Assembly (NCBI GenBank): GCA_031551255.1
Contig: JAVBNW010000055.1
Location: 1 to 60,677 of the forward strand
DNA length: 60,677 nt
DNA from: JAVBNW01 sp031551255
GTDB lineage: Bacteria; Bacillota; Clostridia; Christensenellales; UBA1750
Direction: 5' to 3'
A program made the position numbers and the translations under genes. The notes beneath the pieces are model-generated. The model ran no database searches, was not told the origin of the DNA, and worked only from the letters and a program-made list of their open reading frames with translations. Below are positions 51,926-59,772 of the stretch, piece after piece (positions within the stretch are counted from its first letter, which is position 1; the number at the start of each line of letters is the position of its first letter).

Positions 51926-54051
51926 TATTCGATTGGAGACGCGTTCGCGCCCCATTCCTTGTTCGGCCGAAGGCCCATCGTAAGCTCCAATACGCCGCCT
52001 GCCGCGAGATCCCGATGCCGGAGCCACGGCGTATCAAATGCCACGCCGTTGAGCTTGGCGACCTGAATGTATTTGTGTTTCGCGTGCTGATCTTTCGCTA
52101 CGATGCGGAACGTATTGCCGCCCTCCATGTGGATGCGTACCTCGTCGAAAATCGGGCTGCCGATGTCGTACACCGGCTTGCCGGGGCACACCGGGTACAG
52201 GCCCATCGCCGAAAACACAAACCATGCCGACATCGCTCCGCCGTCCTCGTCGCCGCAGATGCCGGTGGGGGTGTTGGCAAACCACAGCCGCATGATCTCC
52301 CGGAGCCTGCGCTGCGTCTTCCAGGGCTGCCCCGCGTAGTTGTAAAGGTAGGGGATATGAAAGCTCGGCTCGTTGCCCATGCAGAACTGGCCGATCAACC
52401 CCGTCGAATCCGGGAACTGGCCCAGGAACATAAACTTGCTCACCTCGTATTGCTCACGGAACAGCTCATCCAGCCGCTGGGCAAACGTTTCCTTGCCGCC
52501 CATCAGTTCCATTAGCCCGTCGATGCGGTGCTGCACGTGCCATGTGAACGTCCAGCTGTTGCATTCGGCGAAGTACGCGCGGCCGCCCATGCCGCCGGAC
52601 AGCTTCGGGTTAAAGCCGGGTACCCACGAGCCGTCGTTAAGCCTGGGCGACATAAAGCCCGTTTGGGGGTTGTATACCTTGCGGTAGTTTTCCGAGCGCT
52701 TCATCAGGCGCTGATAATCGGCAATTTTTCCAAGTTCTTTGGCGATTTGCGCGAGGCACCAATCGTCGTAACAGGTTTCCAGCGTCACGGCAACGCATTG
52801 CCTGCGCTCAAACGCGTGCGAGGGGAGCGTCTCCTTTTCGCCCTCCGCCAGCGCGGGAAAGAAGCCCTTTTCAAAGTAGCACTCGTCGTATTCCGAAACC
52901 TCGCCGCCCGTCCAAGGCATTTTTGTGGCCTTGTCGGCGTTTTTGAGCATCGCTTCATACGCGAGGTGGATGTCGAAGCCTCGATACCCCTTGCGCCAGG
53001 TATCGACGATCATGGCGGTGGCGTGCTTGCCCAGCATCACGTTGCGGTTGCCTACCAGGTGGGGAAACGAAGGCAGCCATCCGCATTGCTGATACTGGGT
53101 GAGATAGGAATTGACGATGTCCATCTGCCGCTGCTCCTCAAGCAGCAACCTAAGCGGGTGCGCGCAGCGGTACGTATCCCAGATGCCGTCGTTTACATAG
53201 AAATCGTGCCCCTGCGCATCGTGCACCTTTCCATCGTAACCGCTGAAGTAGCGGCCGTACTCGGTGATGTTCTGCATGCGGTTCATCACCCGGTACAGCG
53301 ACGTGTAGAAGATCACCCGCTCATCCTCGCTGCCGCCGAATACCTCGATCTGCCCGAGCGCCTTGTTCCACGCATCGCGGGATGCCTTGACAGCCTCGTC
53401 AAACGGCGCAAATTCCGCCTCCAAGTTCGCGCGGGCCTGCTTTTCATCGATGTAGGACATGCCCGCGCCCAAACATACCACCAGCGGTTCGCTTTTGGGC
53501 GCGAACGTAAAGGTGACGCTGCCGCCGTCCTTATCGACCTTATCCGCGGCGACGGATAATTTGGCGTAAAAATAGCATTCGACCCCGGCCTGCTTTTCGC
53601 GCCCTGAAACCGTGCCCTTGCCCGCGACGATGGAGCCGCCATCTTTTACGTAAAAGCGGATGCTGCCATACATATTCGGGGGAAACGTAAGGCGGTAGAG
53701 CTGGCAGTGCTCGGTTGTGGTGTATTCCACGCGAATATCGGTATCCTCCAGCAACATGTCGCCCAGGTAGCACATAACCGTTTCGCGGTCGTGATCGTAC
53801 AGGGCATAGGGCCTGGGCGGATCGTCCTCGTTTTTTCGCGCGTCGGGCAGAAACCCCGACGCGTTCACCGGAAACCCGTGGATGATTTCCGCCAGGTAGT
53901 TGTCGTTGACATTCGGAGTGTACAGCGGGGTGACCACCGCCATGCCGTGCGGCCGCATCACCGCCGCGTGCGTTGCCTTGAGTAGATGGCTGACCCGGCC
54001 GATGTGCGGGTTGACCAGATCGGCATAAGAAACCGTACCGCTTGCCTGCAT
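51925..54051 (-). CDS. Alpha-1,2-mannosidase, glycoside hydrolase family 92
   Basis: Ca2+-dependent, inverting exo-mannosidase of 708 residues, within the usual range. Family motifs: NPHIGRVSHLL near the start, FYVNDGIWDTYRCAHPL, MGNEPSFHIPYLYNYAG and GDEDGGAMSAW with the catalytic acidic residues. No signal peptide is seen, unlike many Bacteroides GH92, so it may be cytoplasmic. AGGAGG lies seven bases before ATG 54051. A promoter overlapped by a dyad lies upstream, so it is probably regulated. Together with GH38 and the sulfatase it points to host or yeast mannan/N-glycan use. Confidence 0.93.
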   Translation of the reverse strand: MQASGTVSYADLVNPHIGRVSHLLKATHAAVMRPHGMAVVTPLYTPNVNDNYLAEIIHGFPVNASGFLPDARKNEDDPPRPYALYDHDRETVMCYLGDMLLEDTDIRVEYTTTEHCQLYRLTFPPNMYGSIRFYVKDGGSIVAGKGTVSGREKQAGVECYFYAKLSVAADKVDKDGGSVTFTFAPKSEPLVVCLGAGMSYIDEKQARANLEAEFAPFDEAVKASRDAWNKALGQIEVFGGSEDERVIFYTSLYRVMNRMQNITEYGRYFSGYDGKVHDAQGHDFYVNDGIWDTYRCAHPLRLLLEEQRQMDIVNSYLTQYQQCGWLPSFPHLVGNRNVMLGKHATAMIVDTWRKGYRGFDIHLAYEAMLKNADKATKMPWTGGEVSEYDECYFEKGFFPALAEGEKETLPSHAFERRQCVAVTLETCYDDWCLAQIAKELGKIADYQRLMKRSENYRKVYNPQTGFMSPRLNDGSWVPGFNPKLSGGMGGRAYFAECNSWTFTWHVQHRIDGLMELMGGKETFAQRLDELFREQYEVSKFMFLGQFPDSTGLIGQFCMGNEPSFHIPYLYNYAGQPWKTQRRLREIMRLWFANTPTGICGDEDGGAMSAWFVFSAMGLYPVCPGKPVYDIGSPIFDEVRIHMEGGNTFRIVAKDQHAKHKYIQVAKLNGVAFDTPWLRHRDLAAGGVLELTMGLRPNKEWGANASPIE

Positions 54052-54094
54052 CGCTTTTCCTCCTAAGCCCGTAGGGCGTCGAACGGGAAATGGT

Positions 54095-54115
54095 GTGTGA
54101 TTTAGTATATCACAC
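54095..54115. promoter_or_regulatory. Candidate operator over the GH92 promoter
   Basis: A dyad GTGTGA-N9-TCACAC. A minus-strand -10 TATACT (54109-54104) lies in its centre, so a bound protein should block the GH92 promoter. The likely -35 (TCGTCA, 17 bases away) is weak. Confidence 0.55.
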
Positions 54116-54165
54116 GCTCGGCCAAATGACGATACAAAGCCGAGTTTTAAGATTTCTCCCGCATG

Positions 54166-54194
54166 TTGCGCAATGACCTATTTTGGAGTATGAT
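54166..54194 (+). promoter_or_regulatory. Promoter of the 54.2 kb transcript
   Basis: TTGCGC (54166-54171), 17-base spacer, TATGAT (54189-54194). Confidence 0.55.
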
Positions 54195-54226
54195 AAAAGG
54201 GGAGAGTTCGAAAAGCAGGTGAATGC

Positions 54227-54551
54227 ATGGCCATGCACTGTTGGATTCAACGCCGACGTTGGGGCTTTGCCTGCCTCGCCGCGCTGCTATGCGTTGCGGC
54301 CGCCTTATACCACTTTGACATCATCGACGACATCGACCGGGATTGCGTGTTTGCATCCTTACCTTCCGGTGTCGATCAGGATACCTTTTCCGGGAACGCG
54401 GGTCTGTCCTTTGACCGGGACATCCCTGCCGCCGCATCCGGTTCTATGCGCCTGTGGCACGCGCTGTCGTTCGCCTGCCTTTATCACATGGCGTCGGCCG
54501 GTCTGTTTGAATGGTTTGCTATGAAGACGTCGCGCATGCGGCGTCTTTTTG
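54227..54551 (+). pseudogene. Uncertain gene for a small membrane protein or an RNA, ending in a terminator
   Basis: A 5' AGGTGA site and ATG 54227 open a frame whose first residues (MAMHCWIQRRRW then a hydrophobic stretch) look like a signal anchor. However, that frame has no stop before a strong terminator hairpin (54524-54550, ten-bp stem and five T) and would run 113 bases into hppA. A different frame (54219 GTG) stops exactly at 54524, at the foot of the hairpin. This suggests a frameshifted gene, or a roughly 350-base non-coding RNA. Not recognised as tmRNA, RNase P RNA or 6S RNA. Confidence 0.3.
54524..54550 (+). terminator. Terminator upstream of hppA
   Basis: AAGACGTCGC/GCGGCGTCTT stem with a GCAT loop and five T. 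Separates the 54.2 kb transcript from hppA. Confidence 0.75.
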
Positions 54552-54565
54552 TGTCTTTGCCGTAT

Positions 54566-54642
54566 CGGGGCGCCCCCGTGATCGCCCTGTCGCTCGGCGG
54601 GCACGCTCCGCCTGCCGACGGGAAACAGCGACGCCCCGATAG
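54566..54642 (+). promoter_or_regulatory. Structured 5' leader of hppA
   Basis: TATCGGGGCG (about 54566-54575) pairs with CGCCCCGATA (about 54633-54642), enclosing a G/C-rich region with further internal complementarity (CTGT/ACAG, GGCGG/CCGCC). It ends five bases before GAGGAGG of hppA. It resembles a regulatory leader, but I do not recognise a known riboswitch class. Confidence 0.4.
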
Positions 54643-54662
54643 CAGCTTGAGGAGGATTGCAC

Positions 54663-56750
54663 ATGCCGAACTCGATTTTTCCATTCGTTTTTGCCGCCTT
54701 GGCGGTTTCTTTGGCGTCTTTCCTATTTGCGGCCTGGCTATACCGCTGGGTAAAGCAACGCCCCTCCGACAATGAGCGCATCGCCCAGGTGGGCGCTCTG
54801 ATCAAAGCCGGTGCGAACACGTTTCTACGCAAGGAATATATCGTCCTTGCAAAATTTGCGGGTATTGTCGCCGTATTGATTATCTTGTTTTTGCCAAAAC
54901 CCATCTGGACGGGCTCTCCCGTTCAGAACATCGTGATGGGTTTGGCGTACCTCGCCGGCACGGTTTTTTCGGCGGTGGCGGGTGTCATCGGCATCCGCAT
55001 CGCCACCATCGCCAATGTAAAGACCGCGGAGGCCGCCCGACACGGTATCAAGCCGTCTTTCATGGCAGGTTTTCGCGGCGGCGCGGTAATGGGCATGGCC
55101 GTAGTGGGTTCGACGCTTCTGGGCGTTTCGCTTTTGATCGCGCTCAACGTCGATACATCGGCGCTGCTGGGCTTTAGCTTCGGCGCGAGCTCCTTAGCGC
55201 TGTTTGCCAAGGCGGGCGGCGGAATCTTTACGAAAACCGCCGATATTAGCGCCGATCTGGTAGGCAAGGTGGAGCTGGGAATTCCGGAAGACGATCCTCG
55301 CAATCCGGCGGTCATCGCCGACAACGTGGGCGATAATGTTGGAGACGTCGCGGGCATGGGCGCGGATCTGTTCGATTCCAACGTGGCCTCCATGTCCGCG
55401 GCGCTCGTACTCGCCAGCGTGCTGGATCGCCAGGCGGGCGGAGCCGCCAACGCAGCCATGGTGTTGTGCTACGCTGCGGCGGGGCTGCTCTCCTCGATCA
55501 TCGGCGTGGCGATGGCCCGCATGGGCAAGAGCGGGCCTACGAATGCGCTTAACAAGAGCACCTATATCACCACCGGAATCTTCATGGCCCTTACCGCGCT
55601 GGCGACGCTGCTGTTTCAATTCTCATGGCGTATCTGGGGCGCGAGCGTCGTGGGGCTGTTGGTCGGCGTCGTCATCGGCATTGTGGGCGATTATTTCACC
55701 AACGATACGAAAAAGCCGGTACAAAACGCGGCCAAGGCTTCGGAATCCGGCCCGGCGTTTACGATACTTTCAGGCGTTGCCTACGGCTTTCTCAGCGCAC
55801 TGCCTTCTTTGATAGGCATCGCGGTCGCCTCTCTGGCGGCATATAAGCTGTGCGAACCCATCGGGGAGGGCTACGCGATGTTCGGCGTAGCCATGGCCGC
55901 GGTGGGCATGCTTTCCATCGTGGGCATGATCATCTCCAACGACGCGTATGGGCCGATTGTAGACAACGCCCGGGGCCTTGCGGAAATGGGCGGGTTGGGC
56001 GAGGAAGTGCTCGCCATCACCGATGAACTGGATAGCGCGGGCAACACGGTGAAAGCCGTTACCAAGGGCTTTGCGGTGGCGGCGGCGGGGCTCACCGTCA
56101 TTGCGCTGCTGGGCGCGTTCATCAGCGAGGTGAATGTCGCGGCGGCGGAAATAGGCGTCGCGGGCATCACGGGTTTTGACATCATGAACCCCACCGTATT
56201 CTTCGGCATGTTGGTAGGCGCGGCGGTGCCCGCCGTGTTCTCCGCCATGCTAATCCTGGGCGTGGACCGCAATGCCCAGCGCATGGTGGCGGAAATACAC
56301 CGGCAGTTCCGCGAGATTGCGGGCCTGAAGGAGGGCAAGCCGGGCGTCGTGCCCGAGTACGGAAGGTGCATTGAAATCGCCACCAGCGGCGCGCTGCGCG
56401 AGTTGATCCCCGCTGGGCTCGTCACCATCGTCATTACGTTGGCGGTAGGCTTTATCGGCGGCGTGGAGGCGACGGGCGGCTACCTGTGCGGCAATATCGT
56501 CAGCGGACTTTTGCTCGCCTTATTTATGAGCAACGCAGGCGGCCTGTGGGATAATGCGAAAAAGTACATCGAATCGGGGCACCACGGCGGCAAGGGATCG
56601 GATGCCCACAAGGCAGCCGTGGTCGGAGATACGGTCGGCGATCCATTTAAAGATACCGCCGGCCCCTCCATCAACACGCAGATTACCGTGGTATCGCTCA
56701 TTTCCTCGTTGGCGGCTTCGTTGTTCCTTACGCTTTCGATCTTCCGCTAA
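54663..56750 (+). CDS. hppA: Membrane-bound proton-translocating pyrophosphatase, K+-independent type
   Basis: Integral-membrane enzyme of 695 residues, with about sixteen helices, that couples pyrophosphate hydrolysis to ion pumping. Pyrophosphate/Mg-binding motifs: DDPRNPAVIADNVGDNVGD near 210-228 and the late acidic helices (DTVGDPFKDTAGPS). The segment GNTVKAVTKG has Lys at 464, the residue found in the K+-independent H+-pumping class where K+-dependent enzymes have Ala, and a Thr three residues on. GAGGAGG lies eight bases before ATG 54663. Repeat element R5 starts just past the stop codon. Confidence 0.95.
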   Translation: MPNSIFPFVFAALAVSLASFLFAAWLYRWVKQRPSDNERIAQVGALIKAGANTFLRKEYIVLAKFAGIVAVLIILFLPKPIWTGSPVQNIVMGLAYLAGTVFSAVAGVIGIRIATIANVKTAEAARHGIKPSFMAGFRGGAVMGMAVVGSTLLGVSLLIALNVDTSALLGFSFGASSLALFAKAGGGIFTKTADISADLVGKVELGIPEDDPRNPAVIADNVGDNVGDVAGMGADLFDSNVASMSAALVLASVLDRQAGGAANAAMVLCYAAAGLLSSIIGVAMARMGKSGPTNALNKSTYITTGIFMALTALATLLFQFSWRIWGASVVGLLVGVVIGIVGDYFTNDTKKPVQNAAKASESGPAFTILSGVAYGFLSALPSLIGIAVASLAAYKLCEPIGEGYAMFGVAMAAVGMLSIVGMIISNDAYGPIVDNARGLAEMGGLGEEVLAITDELDSAGNTVKAVTKGFAVAAAGLTVIALLGAFISEVNVAAAEIGVAGITGFDIMNPTVFFGMLVGAAVPAVFSAMLILGVDRNAQRMVAEIHRQFREIAGLKEGKPGVVPEYGRCIEIATSGALRELIPAGLVTIVITLAVGFIGGVEATGGYLCGNIVSGLLLALFMSNAGGLWDNAKKYIESGHHGGKGSDAHKAAVVGDTVGDPFKDTAGPSINTQITVVSLISSLAASLFLTLSIFR

Positions 56751-56751
56751 C

Positions 56752-57235
56752 TCGTCGGGGCGCACTGCGCTCTGAACCGCCACCAAGCTGCGGCATGGTG
56801 GCGGTTCTGGCGCTCCGTGGCCCCTCCTCTTCTCAAAAGACGCTGAGGCGTCTTTTGAGAGTAAGAAGAACGGAGAACGCGCGTGCCGGGTTCTTGCTTC
56901 GTCGCGTCCAATCCGAATTTTTGAATAAGAAAGACGAGGAACGCGTTCTTCGTTCCTCGTTTCTAGCCTCTCCGTTCCCAATCCTCAAAAGCGCCGCAGC
57001 GGTTTTGAGGAAGACGAGGGATGAGGTGCGCACGATTCGCCGGCTCTTTCCCCGTTGCACTCAATCCAAATTTTGAATAAGAAAGACGAGGAACGCGTTC
57101 TTCATTCCTCGTTTCTTGCTTCGCCGTTCCCAATCCTCAAAAGCGCCGCAGCGGTTTTGAGGAAGACGAGGCTCCACGCAGAGAACTCCCAACGCCGCAG
57201 CGCTGGGAGTTTGGAGCGCAGTGCGAGCCTCGTCA
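56752..57235. repeat. Hairpin-array repeat element R5 (longest copy)
   Basis: Fills the 480-base convergent gap between hppA and the SpoIIP-like gene. The left end (56752-56773) matches the R2 left end almost exactly; the right end (57213-57234) shares its first twelve bases with the R2 right end. Hairpins: 56774-56807 (12-bp stem, loop AGCTGCGGCA), 56831-56860 (12-bp stem, loop CTGAGG), 56983-57010 and 57135-57162 (loop CCGCAG), 57184-57211. It overlaps the stop codon of the SpoIIP-like gene. Confidence 0.83.
56908..57171. repeat. Internal tandem duplication in R5
   Basis: A segment of about 111 bases occurs twice in direct orientation, 56908-57019 and 57061-57171, roughly 90% identical by eye, each containing a GAGGAACG/CGTTCCTC short hairpin and a CCGCAG-loop hairpin. 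Shows recent growth of the element. Confidence 0.8.
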
Positions 57236-58453
57236 GGAGAGCCTGTCGTCGTCCTTAGGCTTTCTGCCCACGGCCCCGCCGGTCATCTCGCTGGCGGTGC
57301 GCTTGAGCCTTCCGCCAAGGCCCTTGCGCCCCCCGATGATGATGCCCGCGACGACCAGCCCCACCACAAACAGCGCGATCACCCACACCATGCCGCCGCC
57401 CGAGCCTTTGGCATTATCGACGGCCGGCTTTTGCGCGCCTTGTTGTGCGGCGCTCGCGCCCTGCGTGGCCTTAGGCGACGCGGCCGCCCCGCCCTGCGCG
57501 TTGTTGGTGGCGCTACCTTGCTTCGTATCGTCTTTGCCGGACTGTTCCTTCTCGTTGCCCGGCGCCTCGCCGAATACGGCCGCCTGAATTACATCCGCCA
57601 TAAGGTTGGTGGCGGAGAGCGCCTTATCCTTATCCAGCTTATAGGTGCCGAACTCTATGAGGATGGAGTGCGGCATCAGCTCTTGGTTGTAATTGCCCTT
57701 GCCGATGAAGATATCCTTGATGAGCCCCGGGTGGATCTCATCCGCCGATGCCTTCAACTGCTTGGCAAATTCGCGGTTTGCGCCGCTGTTGGGGTTGGCG
57801 CGGCCGACCAGCAGGCGCACCTTAGAAGTCTTTTCGCCCTTGACGTTTCCCTCGTATTCGTCGGCGGGCACGCCGTCGCGATGAATATCGATCAGCGCGG
57901 CCGGCATTTTCTTCGCAAGATCCGCGGCCGTGGATTGTGAGCGGCGATATGCGCCCGCGTCGTGCGGGTGGTGCATCGTCTCATCCACGATGGTTTCGAT
58001 GCCGCGGTCGTTCAGCGCCTTGGCAAAGGAGTTCGCCACATCGTAAATGCCGCCCCGCCCTTCCGAGGAAGAGATGCCGTCGGTGGGAACATAGCTCTCG
58101 TCCGAATGCGTGCAATAGATGCACACGAGTTTTTTCTTAGAGCCCGCGGACAGCTGGGTTAGGTTCTCATCCCAGGAAGCGTAGGCCGAATAGCTGACCG
58201 CCGGCTCTTCGCCAATATAGCGCGCATAGGCGGAAAGGGTGGCCTCATCTGTCGATTCTATGCGGTAGAGCTGGTTGTCTCCGCTGATGTATTCGTCTTG
58301 GGCGAACACATCTCCCCCGATGCGACACAGCATCGCACCGTTTTCATCGTAAATGGTGTAGTAAGGCTCTTCCTGCGGCTGCGCCGCGTATGCGGCTACC
58401 GGCATGGCCATCACGAGCGAAAGCGCCAGGATGGCAATGGTTTTTACCTTCAT
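57233..58453 (-). CDS. SpoIIP-like peptidoglycan amidase/endopeptidase
   Basis: Secreted or membrane-tethered protein of 406 residues. It has an N-terminal signal peptide (MKVKTIAILALSLVMAMPVAAYA), a SpoIIP-type domain (about 95-290; IYCTHSDESYVPTDG with the first metal His, YDVANSFAKAL, IDIHRDG and a final ILIEFGTY) and a Ala/Gln-rich linker. A C-terminal transmembrane helix (about 360-380) and a basic tail follow. Canonical SpoIIP has its anchor at the N-terminus, so this is a variant. GGAGG lies seven bases before ATG 58453. It overlaps the DUF1614 gene by four bases. Confidence 0.85.
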   Translation of the reverse strand: MKVKTIAILALSLVMAMPVAAYAAQPQEEPYYTIYDENGAMLCRIGGDVFAQDEYISGDNQLYRIESTDEATLSAYARYIGEEPAVSYSAYASWDENLTQLSAGSKKKLVCIYCTHSDESYVPTDGISSSEGRGGIYDVANSFAKALNDRGIETIVDETMHHPHDAGAYRRSQSTAADLAKKMPAALIDIHRDGVPADEYEGNVKGEKTSKVRLLVGRANPNSGANREFAKQLKASADEIHPGLIKDIFIGKGNYNQELMPHSILIEFGTYKLDKDKALSATNLMADVIQAAVFGEAPGNEKEQSGKDDTKQGSATNNAQGGAAASPKATQGASAAQQGAQKPAVDNAKGSGGGMVWVIALFVVGLVVAGIIIGGRKGLGGRLKRTASEMTGGAVGRKPKDDDRLS

Positions 58454-59112
58454 GAAGGATCCTCCTCTCTGTGAATGTCGCCGTCTTTCTCAAAGCCCCG
58501 GTCGCGTTTGGGAGCGCCTTGAAGCCTTTCGCGCAGCTCGCCGAACAGCTCGGCAAACGCTACGGCCAGCACGCCGGAGATCACCACGGCGTCGAACATG
58601 CCGCCGCCGCCCAGCTTAAGGGAGAAGGCGACGCCGGTTGCTGCGTTGACGACCGCCTGCGCAACATCCGCGAGCAGGATGCCCATCACGCCCGCGATGA
58701 ACGCCGCCCGGCGCGAGCGGCCCATCGCATAGGCGATGATGCCCGCGGCGATGCCGTAGAGGTAGTTAGGGTCGATGATAAAATTCTCGGGCTCGTCGGG
58801 CAAGAATTTGCCCATCGCAAACACCACGCCGCCCGCCAGGATGGAAGCAATCACCGCCCGCGCGCGCTCCTTGCCGGTCCCTGCCTTGATAAACAGGTAC
58901 ACGCACAGTGCCAGCGGAATGAGTGCTCCTCCAATGTTGAAGGAGATGTTTTGCGTAAGCCGGATGTCCGGAATCCATCCTCCGATAAAAATCGCCGCGA
59001 CGACGAGCAAGGCTTGCCTATCGGTCAGGCGCATCCTATCCAGTACTCGTTGCAATACGCCAAACAGCGCGAGTACTGCGACAACAACCAGGAGTATCAT
59101 GCCAATGGACAC
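58450..59112 (-). CDS. DUF1614 integral membrane protein
   Basis: Protein of 220 residues with about six hydrophobic segments and a charged C-terminal tail. Conserved features: FIGGWIPDIRL, INIGG-like FNIGGALIPLALCVYL and GGGGMFDAVVISG. The family is of unknown function and often lies next to SpoIIP-like genes in clostridia. GTG 59112 has GAGGTGAAG upstream. First gene of a two-gene operon with the SpoIIP-like protein, with which it shares an ATGA overlap. Confidence 0.82.
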   Translation of the reverse strand: MSIGMILLVVVAVLALFGVLQRVLDRMRLTDRQALLVVAAIFIGGWIPDIRLTQNISFNIGGALIPLALCVYLFIKAGTGKERARAVIASILAGGVVFAMGKFLPDEPENFIIDPNYLYGIAAGIIAYAMGRSRRAAFIAGVMGILLADVAQAVVNAATGVAFSLKLGGGGMFDAVVISGVLAVAFAELFGELRERLQGAPKRDRGFEKDGDIHREEDPS

Positions 59113-59352
59113 TTTGCTTCACCTCGTTTTTTTCTGTAAGTAGCATGCCACGGAAGTAAAATGCGCACACGAGGCGATGTATGGCAGCGCGGGCTGTTTC
59201 ATCCAATTGCCGAAACGATGCGCTTTTTTATGCGGCAAAGGGGGGCTGTTTTTGCGTAGGCTTGCCTTACGATCTTTTTATCCGGCAGGTTTTGTGCTTT
59301 TAAGGAGCGCAAAAAGGAACAGACGCTCCCCGGAAATAGCGCGGAGTGTTTC
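59113..59352. other. Divergent intergenic region
   Basis: Contains a TTGCCG/CGGCAA inverted repeat (about 59208-59237) around GCGCTTTTTT. No gene and no confident promoter for the DUF1614 operon was found. Confidence 0.4.
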
Positions 59353-59381
59353 TTGACAGCGCGACGCCTTCACCATACAAT
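59353..59381 (+). promoter_or_regulatory. Promoter of the cobalamin operon
   Basis: Consensus TTGACA (59353-59358), 17-base spacer, TACAAT (59376-59381). Confidence 0.8.
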
Positions 59382-59395
59382 GATCAAGACAATCT

Positions 59396-59560
59396 CATAG
59401 GCGCGACGGTGCGAACGCTTAAAAGGGAATCGGGTGAAAATCCCGGGCGATCCCAGTCACTGTAAGGTTGACGATGCAGTAGGGCCACTGCCGTTTGGCG
59501 GGAAGGTGCTGCGGAGGATGATGCCGAGCCAGGAGACCTGCCGCCGCGAAACGTAGACTT
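59396..59560 (+). promoter_or_regulatory. Cobalamin (B12) riboswitch
   Basis: Conserved features in order: GGTGCGAA-N-GGGAATCGGGTGAAA-type entry with GGTGAAAATCCC, the CCCAGTCACTGT segment, GGGAAGGTG, GATGATGCCGAG and the B12 box GAGCCAGGAGACCTGCC (59526-59542). High-confidence adenosyl- or aquocobalamin riboswitch; a terminator follows. Confidence 0.95.
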
Positions 59561-59618
59561 CTGGGGATGAGTCGGGAACGGGCCCTTTATGTGCCGCGCA
59601 AGCAGCCGAGCCGATTCC

Positions 59619-59645
59619 GCCGTCCGCAAGGGCGGCTTTTGCTTT
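59619..59645 (+). terminator. Terminator controlled by the B12 riboswitch
   Basis: GCCGTCC/GGGCGGC seven-bp stem, GCAA loop, then TTTTGCTTT. It lies between the riboswitch and the first gene. Confidence 0.78.
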
Positions 59646-59772
59646 GGAAAACACAAGTGCCATGGCAAAGCGCGATGGCGGAAGGTGTTAAGGCGACCGG
59701 CTTTGCGGATTTTAAAGCTCCCTCTCCCAGGGTTTGCGCTGCCGGCGATGAGAGATCGAAGGGGGAGGTAGT

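Noticed and set aside
52528..53559. 343-residue plus-strand frame opposite GH92
   Set aside because: Antisense to a well-conserved GH92 gene; composition is a shadow of it.
54195..54550. tmRNA, RNase P RNA or 6S RNA
   Set aside because: Length is suggestive, but none of the conserved ends or core motifs of these RNAs could be found.
56795..57258. Short plus-strand frames between hppA and the SpoIIP-like gene
   Set aside because: They consist of repeat element R5, including the duplicated unit, and give near-identical peptides by duplication rather than by coding selection.
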